NCBI GenBank assembly: GCA_963920765.1
Contig: OY987246.1
Location: 2,048,501-2,112,500 of the forward strand
DNA length: 64,000 nt
Reading direction: 5' to 3'
Origin: Ulota crispa
Taxonomy: Eukaryota; Streptophyta; Bryopsida; Orthotrichales; Orthotrichaceae
Shown here: piece by piece, positions 17,950 to 29,987 of the stretch
Layout of the letters: the number at the start of each line of letters is the position of its first letter
How positions within the stretch are numbered: position 1 is the stretch's first letter
Position numbers and translations under genes: made by a program
The notes under the pieces: model-generated
The model's input: only the letters and a program-made list of their open reading frames with translations
The model's database searches: none
Told to the model about the DNA's origin: nothing

Positions 17950-18700
17950 TTAACCCCTAAGCGCCCATGACGTTTTCACCAAAATCAAGGTTTTTGGCGA
18001 CTGGCAAATTTGATGCATTCTATCTTAGTCAATCAAATGATCCACAAAAAGTGACCATTGAAAATAGTGGAACACCTACTTAGAAAATGGTTTGCAAATT
18101 TTGGGAACAATTGATTATGGGAGATGGGAGACAATAACATTTGATCAAACAACATGTGATGACAAAATCTCATTTTTTGGTGGGTAGTTGCTATTTCATG
18201 ATTTTTACAAAATTCTATAAGCCCATGATTCATCTTAAATTTTGTGTGCAGCAAAATTTGATGTGAAATCACACACTTGTAAATTACTAAAGATTGCACT
18301 TCTTTTTATGTTAAGTTTTAGGGCATCAAATCGCTTTTGCACGGAAAACAACGACGGTGACAGTTGCCATAATAAGGGTCTAGAACATGCTTGAACCCTT
18401 GCTAACAACTTTCCCACTGCCACAAAGCTTACACAAGGAAGCTTGCAAGGGATATTGATCAGTTGCAACCTGTAAAACGCTGCTTGTCACCACTTCCCAT
18501 ATGGTGTTTCACCTAATCAAATCTCTTGCAGCTCTTACACAACATTTGGCTTTCCTCACCATTACTCCATTGGCATGGACAATTTGAATGCCTTCATAAT
18601 TGCAATTTATATCAAAACCAAAAAGTTAGATCAAGTACCTTAAACAAGACTTTAAATTCGTGGGAGCCAGATTTGAGGAGCTCGAGCTCTCAAGGGTTAA
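17950..18700 (+). mobile_element. TTAA element, unassigned family
   Basis: TTAACCCCTAAGCGCCCATG at the left and GAGCTCTCAAGGGTTAA at the right, 751 bp. Interior is less AT-rich from 18320 on and has no recognised coding sequence. No second copy seen in the window, so the boundaries rest on the two ends only. Confidence 0.6.
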
Positions 18701-18750
18701 GAGCCTCATTGGAGCATTCTAGGATTTGTAGTGGTTGCTTTTAGGACTCA

Positions 18751-19252
18751 GAGCATCTCCACCAGTTGGCCGGTGGAATGACACTCCATATGGCTCAGCC
18801 CGGCCCCTTCATGGAGAATCAGCTCGTTATATAATTCTCGTGTCCACCAGATTGAGTTTAAGAGGACGCATTACAAGGTTTGGAATTAAAAACTTTGCCA
18901 AAAATAGGTGCAATTTATGGATGCTCTAGGCATCTTTGCCTTTGCAGCATGGGATGCTCTAGGCATCTTTGCCACGACAGCATGAGTAAGTTAGTAGTTT
19001 AGACTTTAGAGAACTGATGGCAAATAAATTGGGGCCTCACCAACCATCAAGGCAATAAATAAAAGTGTTAGAGCCACAAATCAAGCACGCTACAAATGAA
19101 AACTACCACGGCTGCTGAGAGTGCCCGGAGCCTTCTTTGACGTAGTTGGGCAAAAATTTGCCATCACCGTGTCAACGCTGGACATTCTAAAATCAAAAAC
19201 AATCCTAAGGCCACGGTAAATGATAGGCCAAAGCCAACCGATGGAGATGCTA
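18751..19252. mobile_element. GAGCATC TIR element, copy 1
   Basis: Left GAGCATCTCCACCAGTTGGC, right GCCAACCGATGGAGATGCTA (inverted). About 502 bp; candidate flanks TCA/TGA do not match. Contains two tandem copies of a roughly 35-bp unit with GGATGCTCTAGGCATC (18915-18982). Non-coding. Confidence 0.65.
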
Positions 19253-20103
19253 TGAAATGTGCTCCATTTACAAGCCGCCTTTGCATCATGAATGCTACCA
19301 CCTATGATTAAGAATAGATATATATGCACCTTTTTTTTTTATCAATTGTAATTAATTCATACCAACTCAAAAAAATTCAATTAAATGGCCATAAAATCAT
19401 TTCTTCTTTGACTTTCTACCAAAAATATACCAAAAATATTTCCAAGCTGCTAAACTGACTTGATTTTGCACAAACGTCATCTTTCCCTTAGATGGTCGGT
19501 TTACAAGCCGACTACCTTATTTGGCGTACGTTTTGTAAACCCAAGCTCATTGTGGCGCTTCCCATTATTTGTTGGTTCTTCCGCGGTGGGGAATGATGTG
19601 TTGGGAGAGTTTTGGTTGGTGCGCAGAGGCTTGCATGTTCAGCCTTGAAAGTTGATTTTTGAATGCCTTATCTTGTGCGCCATGTTCTTCCATAGAGTAT
19701 TTTACCTTTAAAGTATTCTCAATCTCTCTCTCTCTCCACTTGCCCCTCTTTGATCTTTTGTCGTAGGCTGACACTCACTCACTGCCGATGAACAGAAGAA
19801 TCAGTGGATATGTAAACTGAACCCAGCAGTTTTGCCCAGGGTGGAAAAAGACTATGATTTTTTCACCTGGGGAAATTATTGTTTTCTTATACTGAAATTA
19901 TTGTTTTCTTATCCTGACCACTCGTTGGCTAACATGAGGAATTTTAATTTATGATTTTTTCTGGATTCACAGACCTGAATCACTCTTGAGGTAAAATTGA
20001 ACAACTTCATGATGGGGGGGCACATTATTGGTTTTTACCCTTGTTCTTGAGTAAATTAGAAACGTCACCCCCCGGTCCACAAACTGGTATGTTCCGGGCT
20101 CAG
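19253..20103. other. Intergenic DNA, nothing recognised
   Basis: Holds a CT microsatellite at about 19721-19738. Bases 19835-19870 (CAGGGTGGAAAAAG ... TTTTTTCACCTGGGG) look like a remnant of the L family. No supported gene. Confidence 0.4.
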
Positions 20104-20371
20104 TTCACTGCACGTATGTCGATGTGGGGTCAAGGTGGAAAAGCTCAGATTTTTCACTCACCATAAAATGTAAGAGTTTATATATGTACTATTATTAGAT
20201 TGAATTTGAAAATTTTTGAATTCACATTTGGATTCCAATATCTTGCTTTTGCTTAAAATTGTTGAGGGGACACAATCAAATAAAGTAAAAATAGGAGGCA
20301 AATTATTACTATTGCCACATAAAACGTTGAGCTTTTCCACCTTGGCCCCACATCAACTTATGTGCAGTAAA
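20104..20371. mobile_element. L-family inverted-repeat element, copy L2
   Basis: Left TTCACTGCACGTATG ... GTGGGGTCAAGGTGGAAAAG, right CTTTTCCACCTTGGCCCCAC ... TATGTGCAGTAAAC. Inverted arms of about 45 bp, non-coding interior. Confidence 0.75.
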
Positions 20372-20398
20372 CTTGCACCATGTGATTTGTGGGCTTGA

Positions 20399-20627
20399 TA
20401 TATTGCACATACGTATTTGTGGGGCCAAGGTGGAAAACTCAGATTTTCCACTTTTGAAGTTATCTTTGAATTTAGAGTTCCTGATTTCACCTTAAATTCC
20501 TGGTTAGAGATAAAACTGAACCATTACAAAACAGAGGTAAGTTCTTATTATGTATTTTTGTTTTGTCTTGTTTTTGTAAAGAAGATGAGATTTCCACCAT
20601 AGCCCACATACACGTATGTGCAGTATA
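20399..20627. mobile_element. L-family inverted-repeat element, copy L3
   Basis: Left TATTGCACATACGTATTTG ... GGGGCCAAGGTGGAAAA, right TTTCCACCATAGCCC ... CACGTATGTGCAGTATAC. Lies 28 bp from L2 as a tandem pair. Confidence 0.7.
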
Positions 20628-21054
20628 CCAAGCCTGCCTGTCAGTATTTCTAGCCAATCAATGTGATGTGTGTGTTAGGTTGGCAGTGGCACTGTGCCTT
20701 TCTGCATTTTTAATATTTTCTGTGTAGGAACCGGGTAACGTGATCATCTATCATTCGGTTAGTTACAGGTTAGCAAAATGAGGTTGAATTTTCATTCACC
20801 AATTAAATTTGCATCGGTTTTTCAAAACCAACCCATATGCATCACTGTTCTGTGACTTACGGCCAACCATGAGCGCTACAAATCAGCAAAGGGAGGACAC
20901 AACAGTAAACGTGCATGAAAGCGGGCTCAAAATTGGAAAGCGGAAACGGTGTTTGGGTGAGTTTCTAGAAAGAAGCATCTGAATTTTGGGAGACTCACTT
21001 ATTTTATAGTTGAAAATGCTAACGACTAAGGTAGGAGGTCTATAAATCGACCAT
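20628..21054. other. Intergenic DNA with one AAGGTAGGAGG motif
   Basis: No gene. TAAGGTAGGAGGTCTATAAA at about 21028 matches the end of a separate TIR family (see 39003, 50671, 56565); its partner end was not found here. Confidence 0.4.
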
Positions 21055-21706
21055 TTAACCCCTAAATGCCCAAGTGACCAGATATGGATCTTTACAAAAC
21101 TGTGAAGATGAATAAAAACTTATCAAATCATTAATTTCAGTATTGTTTTTTCAATATAAGTTTGTTTTGAAGTCTACTTTCAACATCAAAAATCTGATTT
21201 TGAAAATGAAAGTTGATGATTTTTCTACTCAAGATTTTGTGTAAGAATGTCCACTGCAATCTTAAGTTTTCTAGTGTTGGAAGATCTTGAAAATGAGTTT
21301 CAAATACACTAGAGCTTGAAGAAAAACCCACATTAAAAATCCATTTAAAAAAAATGTAGAAGTAGATTTTTAAAACTGTAAATTGACTAGAGTTAGACAT
21401 GTAATGACCTTAAATCTCATTTTTTTTAGTGATCAACTTTTTAGATTTGACATGTGAAATGAGGATTAGAAGACTTTAAGTCACTTTTACAGTTTTAACA
21501 CCCTCATGTTCAAACAGTATGATCTTTCAAACTATAAGTGACATTGTTGTGTTTTCTTTTTCCATGTAATCTCTAACATGTTTAATTTATATTTGTATGA
21601 TTACAATTGAAAAAAATTTCATGGAATTTTTGAAAAATTTGTTTCATTGTTTTGTTTCATGAAAATTCCAAGAAGCTCAGATAGGGCTTGGGCAATTATG
21701 GGTTAA
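21055..21706 (+). mobile_element. TTAA element, family C copy 1
   Basis: TTAACCCCTAAATGCCCAAG at the left; GGGCTTGGGCAATTATGGGTTAA region at the right; 652 bp. Homologous to 34417-35075 and 59831-60484 (shared CATCAAAAATCTGATTTTG-type and ATTTTGTG..A..GTGTCCA words). Its right TTAA (21703-21706) is also the left TTAA of the next element. Confidence 0.8.
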
Positions 21707-22331
21707 CCCCTCAAAGACCAAGTAGTGTTTTCACCAAAAACTCTCCAAAGCTTCCATTTTTAGAGCATCAATAAAATTTGAAAAAAAGAACATTTCTATG
21801 CATATGTAACCATATGATCTTATAGCTTGATAGTTTAAGAAGATTTGGAAAAAAACACAAAATTTTCCATTGCATGGATTAGAAGATAGAATGGTTTGAA
21901 TATTCAGAAACGTCTTGTCAAAAATCAGGCACCTACCCTTCAAAAAGTAAAATTCCTAAGAAAAAAAGGCCATGTTGGTGGTTCTTCTCTACATTCCTTA
22001 TACTCCCTAAGTAGGGTACATGTCCAAAACCAAATCAAAACATCTTGAATTATACAATATATGGAAAAAAATAGTAAGTAAAAAGAAGTAGAGAACTATT
22101 CAAAACAATAAATTATTAAGAATTTATTTATGGAGATGAAAAATGCCAATCCCAATGGTGGTAATGTTGTGATGAACAATATATATCCTTTGGCTTTGTT
22201 TTTTTCCAAGAATAATGAAAATATAGTAGGATAAAGGATTTCAAAGTTTATTTTAAAGTAGAGAATCTATTAGCAAAATTCTGAGCCCTCCAGAAGGCCC
22301 CTACAAATGGCGGCGCGGTACATTATAGAGG

Positions 22332-22382
<51 letters not shown>

Positions 22383-22881
22383 TAAAACTATCATTGCACA
22401 TGATCTAACTCTCGATCTGACTGCTCGCAGATGTCAGAATCTGCCATTTCTAACTGTCACAGAAATGGCAATTTTTTTCTCTATATGCACATCTCTCATG
22501 TCATGGTAGGGGCGTTCTAGAAGACTCAAATTTTTCCAAACAAAAACTCCTCATAACTTTCATTTCATTGATAAAAATAAAATGATTCATTGCTTTCCAC
22601 ATTCACATAAGTCTCATAAACCAATTTTGGGTTTTTGTTTTTGAAAGAAGTGATTTTTAAAAATCTACCTAGGCTGCCCACCGTGTGAAAAAAACAACAT
22701 AGTAGGCCATTTCTTCCTATTCATACTTTCAAATATCTTGAAATTTAGTGCGTATGAAAGATAAACCTTGTTCCCACGTTCTATTAGAATTTCAGCCTAA
22801 AATTTGAAAATCTCCAATCAGAGTACCTGCCCAAAATTGCAATGTTGCCTAAAAGAAGGGGCTTGGTCCTTTAGGGGTTAA
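21703..22881 (+). mobile_element. TTAA element, family D
   Basis: TTAACCCCTCAAAGACCAAG at the left, GGGGCTTGGTCCTTTAGGGG then TTAA at the right; 1,179 bp. Contains a long (TA)n run (about 22327-22376) and, in its right half, the ACTCCTCATAACTTTCATTT segment shared with families E, H and J. Non-coding. Confidence 0.75.
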
Positions 22882-23056
22882 GTGCATTTATACTCAATAT
22901 ATTGTTTGGACATAGATAATAGAGAAAACATAAGTATTAATTTTAAATAAATCAACATTATACGTTGTACAATGGGAGAACAAAGAGATTGAGAAATGGA
23001 GAGTGGGGCAACAATTTTTGAATTTGCTCAATTTTGTAGGATTTCTACTAAAATCT

Positions 23057-23995
23057 TTAACCCCTAAAGGATTGAGCTCTTTTTTGTGTCAGAATCATTG
23101 AAAACTGCCACTTCTAAGGGATGAGTAAGAAGGTAGGTTCTTTTTTCTTTTTTGGGAAATCCAACTGTAGGATCTTGCCTTATACTAGAAGAGGTACTTG
23201 TGGGAAAAAAATCAGATCATTCTAAATAGAGATGAGGGAGATATTTACATCTGAAGTGAAAATAAGGTATTTTTCCGAGCTATCCAAAACATTTAAAAGC
23301 CTTTGACCACTCTTACATGAAAAAAAGTGCTCTACACAAAGTTGAGATTTATTTTTTCCATGTAAAAGATCAAGTTAGGCATGTGTGGGAGAATTTTCAA
23401 ATCAACTGGAACTATACAACACATGGGAAAATAATAGTAAGTTAGAAGAAGTAGAGAATGAGTCAAAGCACTAAATTGTTAAGAATTTAATTATTGAAAT
23501 GAAAAATGCAAATCCCAACGGTTATAATGTTGTAATAAACAATCTACATCGTTTGGTTTAGTTATTTTTCCAAAATATTGAAAACTGTGAAAAATATAGG
23601 GCTTCAAAGTTTATTTTAGAGTAGAGGATCCGTAATTGCCCACAAACTAAAACGTCTCATAACTTTCATCTCATTGATTGAAATGGAATGATTCAAAGCT
23701 TCCCATGTGTAAAAAAATCTAAAGAACCAATTTCAAATTTTAGTTTTAGAAAAATGGAAATTTTAAAGAAGTTTTTGGGCTGCCCGGATTGCCCTCCCAC
23801 CCTTGGGCAGCAAAAATTCTTGCATAACTTCTTTGTCAAATGTCAAAATGAGGAAAAAATTAGATGCCCACATAGATCTTTGAATTCCCCATCTTCCATA
23901 AAAGTTTTGGAAAATTACACAAAGCAGTTTAGCCATATGTACATGCCTGAAATCTCCATTATCCCCCAAAGGGGCAACAGTCCTTTAGGGTTTAA
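23057..23995 (+). mobile_element. TTAA element, family E copy 1
   Basis: TTAACCCCTAAAGGATTGAG at the left, GTCCTTTAGGGTTTAA at the right; 939 bp. Homologous to 25096, 56969 and, inverted, 37429. A 105-codon frame over its right half (23688-24005) is partly kept in other copies but disrupted, and matches no known protein. Confidence 0.8.
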
Positions 23996-24711
23996 AAACT
24001 TGTAAAATTTGCACCGTTGAGTTTAAAAATTTAGCTTTTTAGTAGTGTTTTTACCTACTTGAGCCAAAAATGAAATTCTTGTTTGAGATTACTAGAGTTA
24101 AGTGTTGGACTAAAATATCCCAATCTTTTTGTCCCCCCACTGTACAATGATACAAATAAAAACACAATCATGCTAATACAATCCATGAAATGTACTAAAT
24201 AACCAAATCTCAAGAGCCATCTATGTGACGTTTTTATTTAGTGTGGATTGATTTTTGTGCACAGACATGATAGTAATTAAGGTGTCACATCAATAATAAA
24301 TGACATTGCTGAAATTGGAGATGGCAAGGCTTGGTAAGGAAATAAATTGTTATCTTTATTACTTATTCAACAAAACAAATATAGTAGTGAAAACATGAAA
24401 CAGGTTTTCACTACATGTTGCTTTTGTTAAACTGTGATACTTTATTGAATTTCATTTTGTTATTTTAATTGCTATATATGCACATGAATGCATTGATCAA
24501 ATATTTAAATTAAATCATGGACTTTCAATTCAACAATAAGTCCACTTCAAGAGCTATTGACTTTCAAAGATTTGAAATGTCACATCACTTACTATACATG
24601 AAGAATTAGAAGTCAACCAAATTCATATAAGTGTTTTATAATATGGACACTTTTGTAACTATTTTGTATCCTAATCATTTTAAGCTCCACATGAATTATA
24701 ATAAACGACAT
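23996..24711. other. AT-rich intergenic DNA, nothing recognised
   Basis: About 0.7 kb with stop codons in all frames and no inverted-repeat boundaries seen. Confidence 0.5.
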
Positions 24712-24720
24712 TAAAGTAAA

Positions 24721-25025
24721 GGGAAAATTTCATAGATACCCCTGAAGTTTGCCATAATATCATAGAGACCCGTGCTTAATTTCACAGATACCCTTGGACC
24801 AAAATTTTCAAGTGTTTTTTTTGTTGTGCATGCCATTTTCCTTGTTTCTTGTGTGCAAGCGTAACAAGAAAGTAATAGTGTGCCCACAAAGGGAGAAGGG
24901 AAGTGACATGCACAACAAAAAAAAATGTTTGAAAATTTTGGTCCAAGGGTATTTGCGAAATTTCTAAAAAAGCAAAGTGTCTATGAAATTATGGCAAACT
25001 TCAGGGGTATCCATGAAATTTTCTT
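24721..25025. mobile_element. Q-family TIR element with 9-bp target duplication, copy 1
   Basis: Left GGGAAAATTTCATAGATACC, right GGTATCCATGAAATTTTCTT, with arms extending about 50 bp (CCTGAAGTTTGCCATAAT). Flanks TAAAGTAAA (24712-24720) and TAAAATAAA (25026-25034) form a 9-bp duplication with one mismatch, typical of Mutator-like elements. 305 bp, non-coding. Confidence 0.8.
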
Positions 25026-25095
25026 TAAAATAAAATAGAATTCTTGTTGTATAGTATGCAAGTCCGCATCCTCTTGAGAATGTAAAAAGAGACCT

Positions 25096-26018
25096 TTAAC
25101 CCGTATAGGACCAAGCCCTTTTTTCTTTAAAAATCACTGAAAATTGCTACTTTTGGGGGCATGAGTTGAAAGGTAGGAAAAACAATTATTTTTGGAAATC
25201 CAACTATAAGATGTTGCCCTCGACTATGGGAGGTACTTGTGGGAAAAAAATCAACTCATTCTAGATGTAGAGGAGTGAGATATTGACATTTGAAGTGAAA
25301 AAAAAAAGTTTTTCCCTACTGCCCAAAAATTTCAGAAGCCTTTGATTGCCCTTAAATCAAAAAAATTGCTCTACGCAAAGTTGAGGTTTATTTTTTCCAT
25401 GTAGAAGACCAAGTTAGGTAAGTGTGGGAGAATTTTCAAATGAATTAGAGGTGTTAATCATACTTTGTAAAATCTTGCAATGCCATAAGGCCATGAAATT
25501 TGTAAATACACTAGGCAAAATCGGAGGATCTATGTAAAATTGAGAAATATGAATAATGTTGATCCAAATGGTGAAAACCAAGGAATCTTAGTCTACTACA
25601 ACTTGGAAAAAAAAGAAGTCAAGAAACAAATTCACAAAGAGCACAAAAAAGTAAAGTAGCAAAGGCAAAAGAAAGGAATTATGGGAGTCTTGTACTTGCC
25701 TACAAACTAAAACTTTTCACTCATAAATCCAAATTGAATGATTCAAAGCTCCCCATATATATATAAATCTAAAGAACCAATTTCAGATTGTTATTTTGAA
25801 AAAAAAAATTGGTTGCCTGATCTCGCATGTTTTCAAAAATTCATGCATAACTTCTTCAATAATTGTCAGAATGAAGGAAAAATTAGATGCCCATCTAGAA
25901 TTTTAAATTCCCCATCTTCAATAAAAGTTTCAAAAAATCACGCAAAGTACTTTAGCCATAGGTACATGCCCAAAATCCCATCTGTCCCCCATAGGGACAA
26001 TGGTCCTTTAGGGGTTAA
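25096..26018 (+). mobile_element. TTAA element, family E copy 2
   Basis: TTAACCCGTATAGGACCAAG at the left, GGTCCTTTAGGGGTTAA at the right; 923 bp. Aligns with 23057-23995 throughout, including GGGAGGTACTTGTGGGAAAA and AAACTTTTCACTCAT-type blocks. Confidence 0.85.
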
Positions 26019-26248
26019 AAGAAATTGTTAGGTATTGATTGAAACTTGACTATTATTCTAAGACTTGCTCAAAAACATGCTAAAGAACAAGAAATCAAAA
26101 TATTAGAAGAATCTGTATTTTTGAAAGAACAAATATAGCAAAATGCATACATGTGGAGCATAACTTATAGGCTATTGACAAAAAAAAGTTGCTAAAACAC
26201 CTTACTTAATTTCCTATTCAAATAGGTGTGGAACATGTCATTCACATA

Positions 26249-27092
26249 TTAACCCCTAAAGCCATGAACACCCTTTTTTGGAAACATATCAATTTTGGGC
26301 ACCTCACTACCAATGGGGGTTTCATTTTTTTTCTTTGAAATTTTCACACATGATGTGTCCAAGGAGTAGCTTTAAGGCCCAACAATTTTCATTACTTTTG
26401 ACTTCATGATTCAAAAGTTATTGCATGATATGTACTTTTCTTTACTCTGCGGGCAGCTAAAAAACTCTTTAAAAATTATATCTTTTGATTTTTTTTTTTG
26501 AATTGGTACTTTAGATTTATTTGTACTTGAAAAGCTTTGAATCATTCCATTTTGATCAAAGAGATGAAAGTTATGAGGAGATTTTGTTTCCAGGCAGTTA
26601 TGGATTCTCTATTCTAAAATAAAGTTTGAAGTCCATTAATTTACTCAATTTTCAATATTTTAGAAAACAAAAAAAAACTAAAAGATAAAAATTGTTTATC
26701 GCAACATTATAACCATTGGGATTGGAATTTTTCATTTCTATAATTAAGTTCTTAATAATTTAGTGGTTTGAATCATTCTCTACTTCTTTTTACTGACTAT
26801 TGTTTTTCTATGTGTTTTACAATTCTAAATAATTTGAAATTTTTCAAATGTGTACCAACTTGCTTTGAAGAACAAGTCCAAAGAACTACAACCATTTTGG
26901 AGTTTTTTTCATTCAAATATGACCTTGTGAAGTGTAGCTGCCCAGATTTTGGCGAAGGCAAAAAATGGCTCTTTGTCAATTCAAAATGAAATATTCAACA
27001 ATCTACATGATGATGAAAACTCTTGAATTTTTTTTCACATCTTTTGATACTAGTGTAGTACAAGATTTTATGGCTTTGTTTGTCAAAAAAAG

Positions 27093-27124
<32 letters not shown>

Positions 27125-27193
27125 TTGGTACTTGTACTAGAAATGGCAGTTTTGGAGCAATTTTGGTGAAAATTTGAGCTTAGTGCTTTAGGG
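26249..27193 (+). mobile_element. TTAA element, family H copy 1
   Basis: TTAACCCCTAAAGCCATGAA at the left; the right end GTGCTTTAGGGAA merges with the next element. Left part matches 50717 and 58302 (TTTCACACATGATGTGTCC, GTTATTGCATGATATG). Includes a poly-T tract (27091-27119). Right boundary uncertain by a few bases. Confidence 0.65.
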
Positions 27194-27431
27194 AACCCCT
27201 AAAGGACCAAGCGACCATTGTACATACTATATACACTGCTATATAAGTGGTATTTGGAATGCATCCACACCTCTACTACATTTGATATCAACACAAAAGT
27301 TAAAATATAGACAAATACAGTTCTAGTGAGCTAATCAAGATCCCAAATTAAAACTTTTTGTTGGTAACAATATGCGAGTTATACAATAGCTACATCTATG
27401 TACAATGGTCGCTCGGTCCTTTAGGAGTTAA
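27190..27431 (+). mobile_element. TTAA element, family I copy 1 (about 240 bp)
   Basis: Left AACCCCTAAAGGACCAAGCG, right CGGTCCTTTAGGAGTTAA. Interior ATGCATCCACACC and CAAGATCCCAAATTAAAACT is shared with the interrupted copy at 29208. The left TTAA is degenerate and fused with family H. Confidence 0.75.
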
Positions 27432-28005
27432 ATGCAAAAACAAAGAATACTTCCAAACAAGGATCTTTATTTATTATTAAGATAAACAATATATATTTAC
27501 TAGAAGTAGAATCAAGCAAATCTTACACTGTCAAATAGAACACAATGGCAAAACTAAAAGATGAGCTAGAATTTCAAAAGATATCTTTGTAAGAATAAAG
27601 AATTTATATTCAACTCTAATACATATCCATTGTCAAAGTGTTTCACTACAAGCTCATACTGTATATGCTCAAAGTCTTTTCAAAAGTCTGAACTTCTCCT
27701 GCAAGCAATTTTTTTGAAAGTGACTTCTCAATAAAAATCCACCTATTCAAGCCTATTTTCTTCCAGGAACTTCCTTATGATTCTAAATGGTTCTACTAAG
27801 GAAGATTTTCTACATTTTCCACATTAAATGTCGATGACAACACTTTCTTGTCACAACAAATTTTGAAGGAACATGAATATCCAACTCTTTGCATATGTAG
27901 ATCATTGAAAAAGCGTTGAATGATAATAGCAACAAAATTATCTCTGTCAATTTTAGGGCAAAATATTGATAGTTTCTTCAATCATTGTTTTTTAACAAGA
28001 TATTT
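27432..28005. other. AT-rich intergenic DNA, nothing recognised
   Basis: About 570 bp with no gene and no paired ends; a minus-strand 61-codon frame (27796-27981) has no motif. Confidence 0.5.
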
Positions 28006-28787
28006 GTAACCCCTAAAGTTCTCTTGTGTTTACATGCTCAAATGGCTCAAAGTTGACCTCTCTCAATAAAATGATTAGTAAATCAAAATTTTGAATTTCT
28101 TTCAATAATTTAACCGTAATATCTATTTTGTCACTTGCTTATGTACATCTTTTCAAAAATTCAAGCTTTGTGATGGCATACTTCATTAGATTATAACGTT
28201 CAAAGTAGGGGCAGGTTTTTTTTTGAAGATTCTCTAAGGTGTCAATTTTTTCACCCAATGCTTAAAACATAATGATAAAAAAAATGAAAGCAAGAATTGC
28301 TTTGTTCAAATTGTCATTACACTAAGAAAACTTCACAAAAGAGATTCTTATAAAAATAAATCTTCATTACAAAGTTTGTACGATGTAAACCTAGAATATC
28401 ATGTGGAGTACTTGCCAAAGTAATTTTTTTTAAAATTAAAAAGTAAAATAGAAGTTATTACATAGTCAAGGAGAGTTGATTGGAAATTTTGCCCATTGAC
28501 CAAGCCATTGTAAAATGCTTTTGAACATTATCTGGGCAACACCTTCCTCAATCCCTTTGTTTTTGAATTTTTTGAAGATGCTTGTGTTGACATGTAAATT
28601 GCATATGGTACCATATCTCACTCAAAAATGATTTCAATTCCATTTTTTTTAGGGAGATATGCAATCTTTTCAATATGAGCACATACACCCTTATTTTCAC
28701 AATCTTATCTTATGTTTTTACTTGGGAAATGCTTGCCCCAAATATCCCAAAAGCCCAAAGTGAGCTCCTTGATCCTTTAGGGGTTAA
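28006..28787 (+). mobile_element. TTAA element, family A copy 2, internally deleted
   Basis: Left GTAACCCCTAAAGTTCTC, right TGATCCTTTAGGGGTTAA; 782 bp. Compared with copy 3 (31622) it lacks about 100 bp after GGTGTCAATTT, but is otherwise very close to it over long stretches, including the segment from CACCCAATGCTTAAAACA on. Confidence 0.85.
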
Positions 28788-29411
28788 GGCTGGTGAACCA
28801 CAAAATGGTAGTAAGGTATGTCAATTCCCTCATCTACTCATTCAATTTAATAATTGATCATTACACTAAATAGTGCATTCAAGTTGCCTTAACAATTTGG
28901 TTGCCTTACCCTAAAAAGTTACCTCATGAATCATTGCTTGATCACTTGAAGGAGCATGTGATTTTCTAAATATCAAGATTTCCCATGGTTTAGGGCCTTG
29001 ACATTGTTAGTTAGTTGTAGTTGCCATGCCCTTATATTGCTATAAAAAGTTATTTATTGCAATAATTCTTAATGAAAATTACTATAGTATTACTAGTATA
29101 TGTACCCGTTGTACCAGCGGAGGCAATAGGAATATCCTTGCAATAAACAAATTCTCTGCTAGTAACAAACTATAGTAAATTTAAAAATTCAAACTATGAA
29201 TGATTGGTTAATCTTTGAACGACCAAGCAATCTTTTGCAACCAGAACAATATGAGGTCTTTTTCTTGTATTTGGAGTGCATCCACACCTTTACTACATTT
29301 GAGATCAACAAAAAAGTTAGAATATAGATCAATGTTGTTCTAGTAAGGTAGTCAAGATCCCAAATTAAAACTTTTTGTTGATAGTAAATGCCACTTATAC
29401 ATCAGCGTACA

Positions 29412-29987
29412 TTTATATTAATAAAAGACTAGCGTTCAGTCAGTTAGGGCCTATCATATAATAGCATTCAATCAGTTAGGGTTGGGCCTAAGTTAGGTTT
29501 GGGCATAACTAGGATCGAAAGGTATAAATGGATAAAGTAAAATCACCTATGACTCTCTTTTATGTGCTTCACTAGACGTTAACAACAAATCATTGGCAGT
29601 TGCACCACAACTTTCTCTTAGCCAAAAGAGGGCACGGGGATAGGAGGACACGGGGATAAAGGGGCACGGGATAGGAGGACACGGGGATAGATGGGCACAA
29701 GGATATGGGGGCACAAGGATAGAGGACATGGGGATAAAGGGGCCTGGGAATAAAGGGGCACGGGGATAGGAGGACACGGGGATAAGGGGGCACAAGGATA
29801 GGAGGACACGGGGATAAAGGGGCACAGGGATAGGAGGACATAGGGATAAAGGGGCACAGGGATAAGGGGGCATGGGGATAGAGGCACTGGGATAGAAGGC
29901 ACGGCGATATGGGGGCACAAGGATTGGGGAGCATGGGGATAGGGGGTGGGGGGCATAAACCTGTCTGTATGATGGATAGTATACTAG
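29412..29987 (+). mobile_element. Helitron-like element 1 with G-rich minisatellite
   Basis: Begins TTTATATTAATAAAAGAC (variant of the TCTATATTAATAATAG start of its neighbour) and ends ACCTGTCTGTATGATGG then TAGTATACTAG, a decayed hairpin plus CTAG. It carries about 320 bp of imperfect repeats of GGGGATAGGAGGACAC / GGGGATAAAGGGGCAC (29630-29950). Long minus-strand open frames over this array in three frames are a by-product of the repeat. Confidence 0.75.

Noticed and set aside
23688-24005. 105-codon frame in a family E element as a real protein
   Set aside because: Other copies (25738, 57589) carry related frames with indels and stops; the sequence resembles no transposase.
29547-29956. Three overlapping minus-strand open frames rich in Pro/Tyr/Leu/Cys
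   Set aside because: They come from a minisatellite without stop codons in three frames and show no start or splice context; part of a Helitron-like element.
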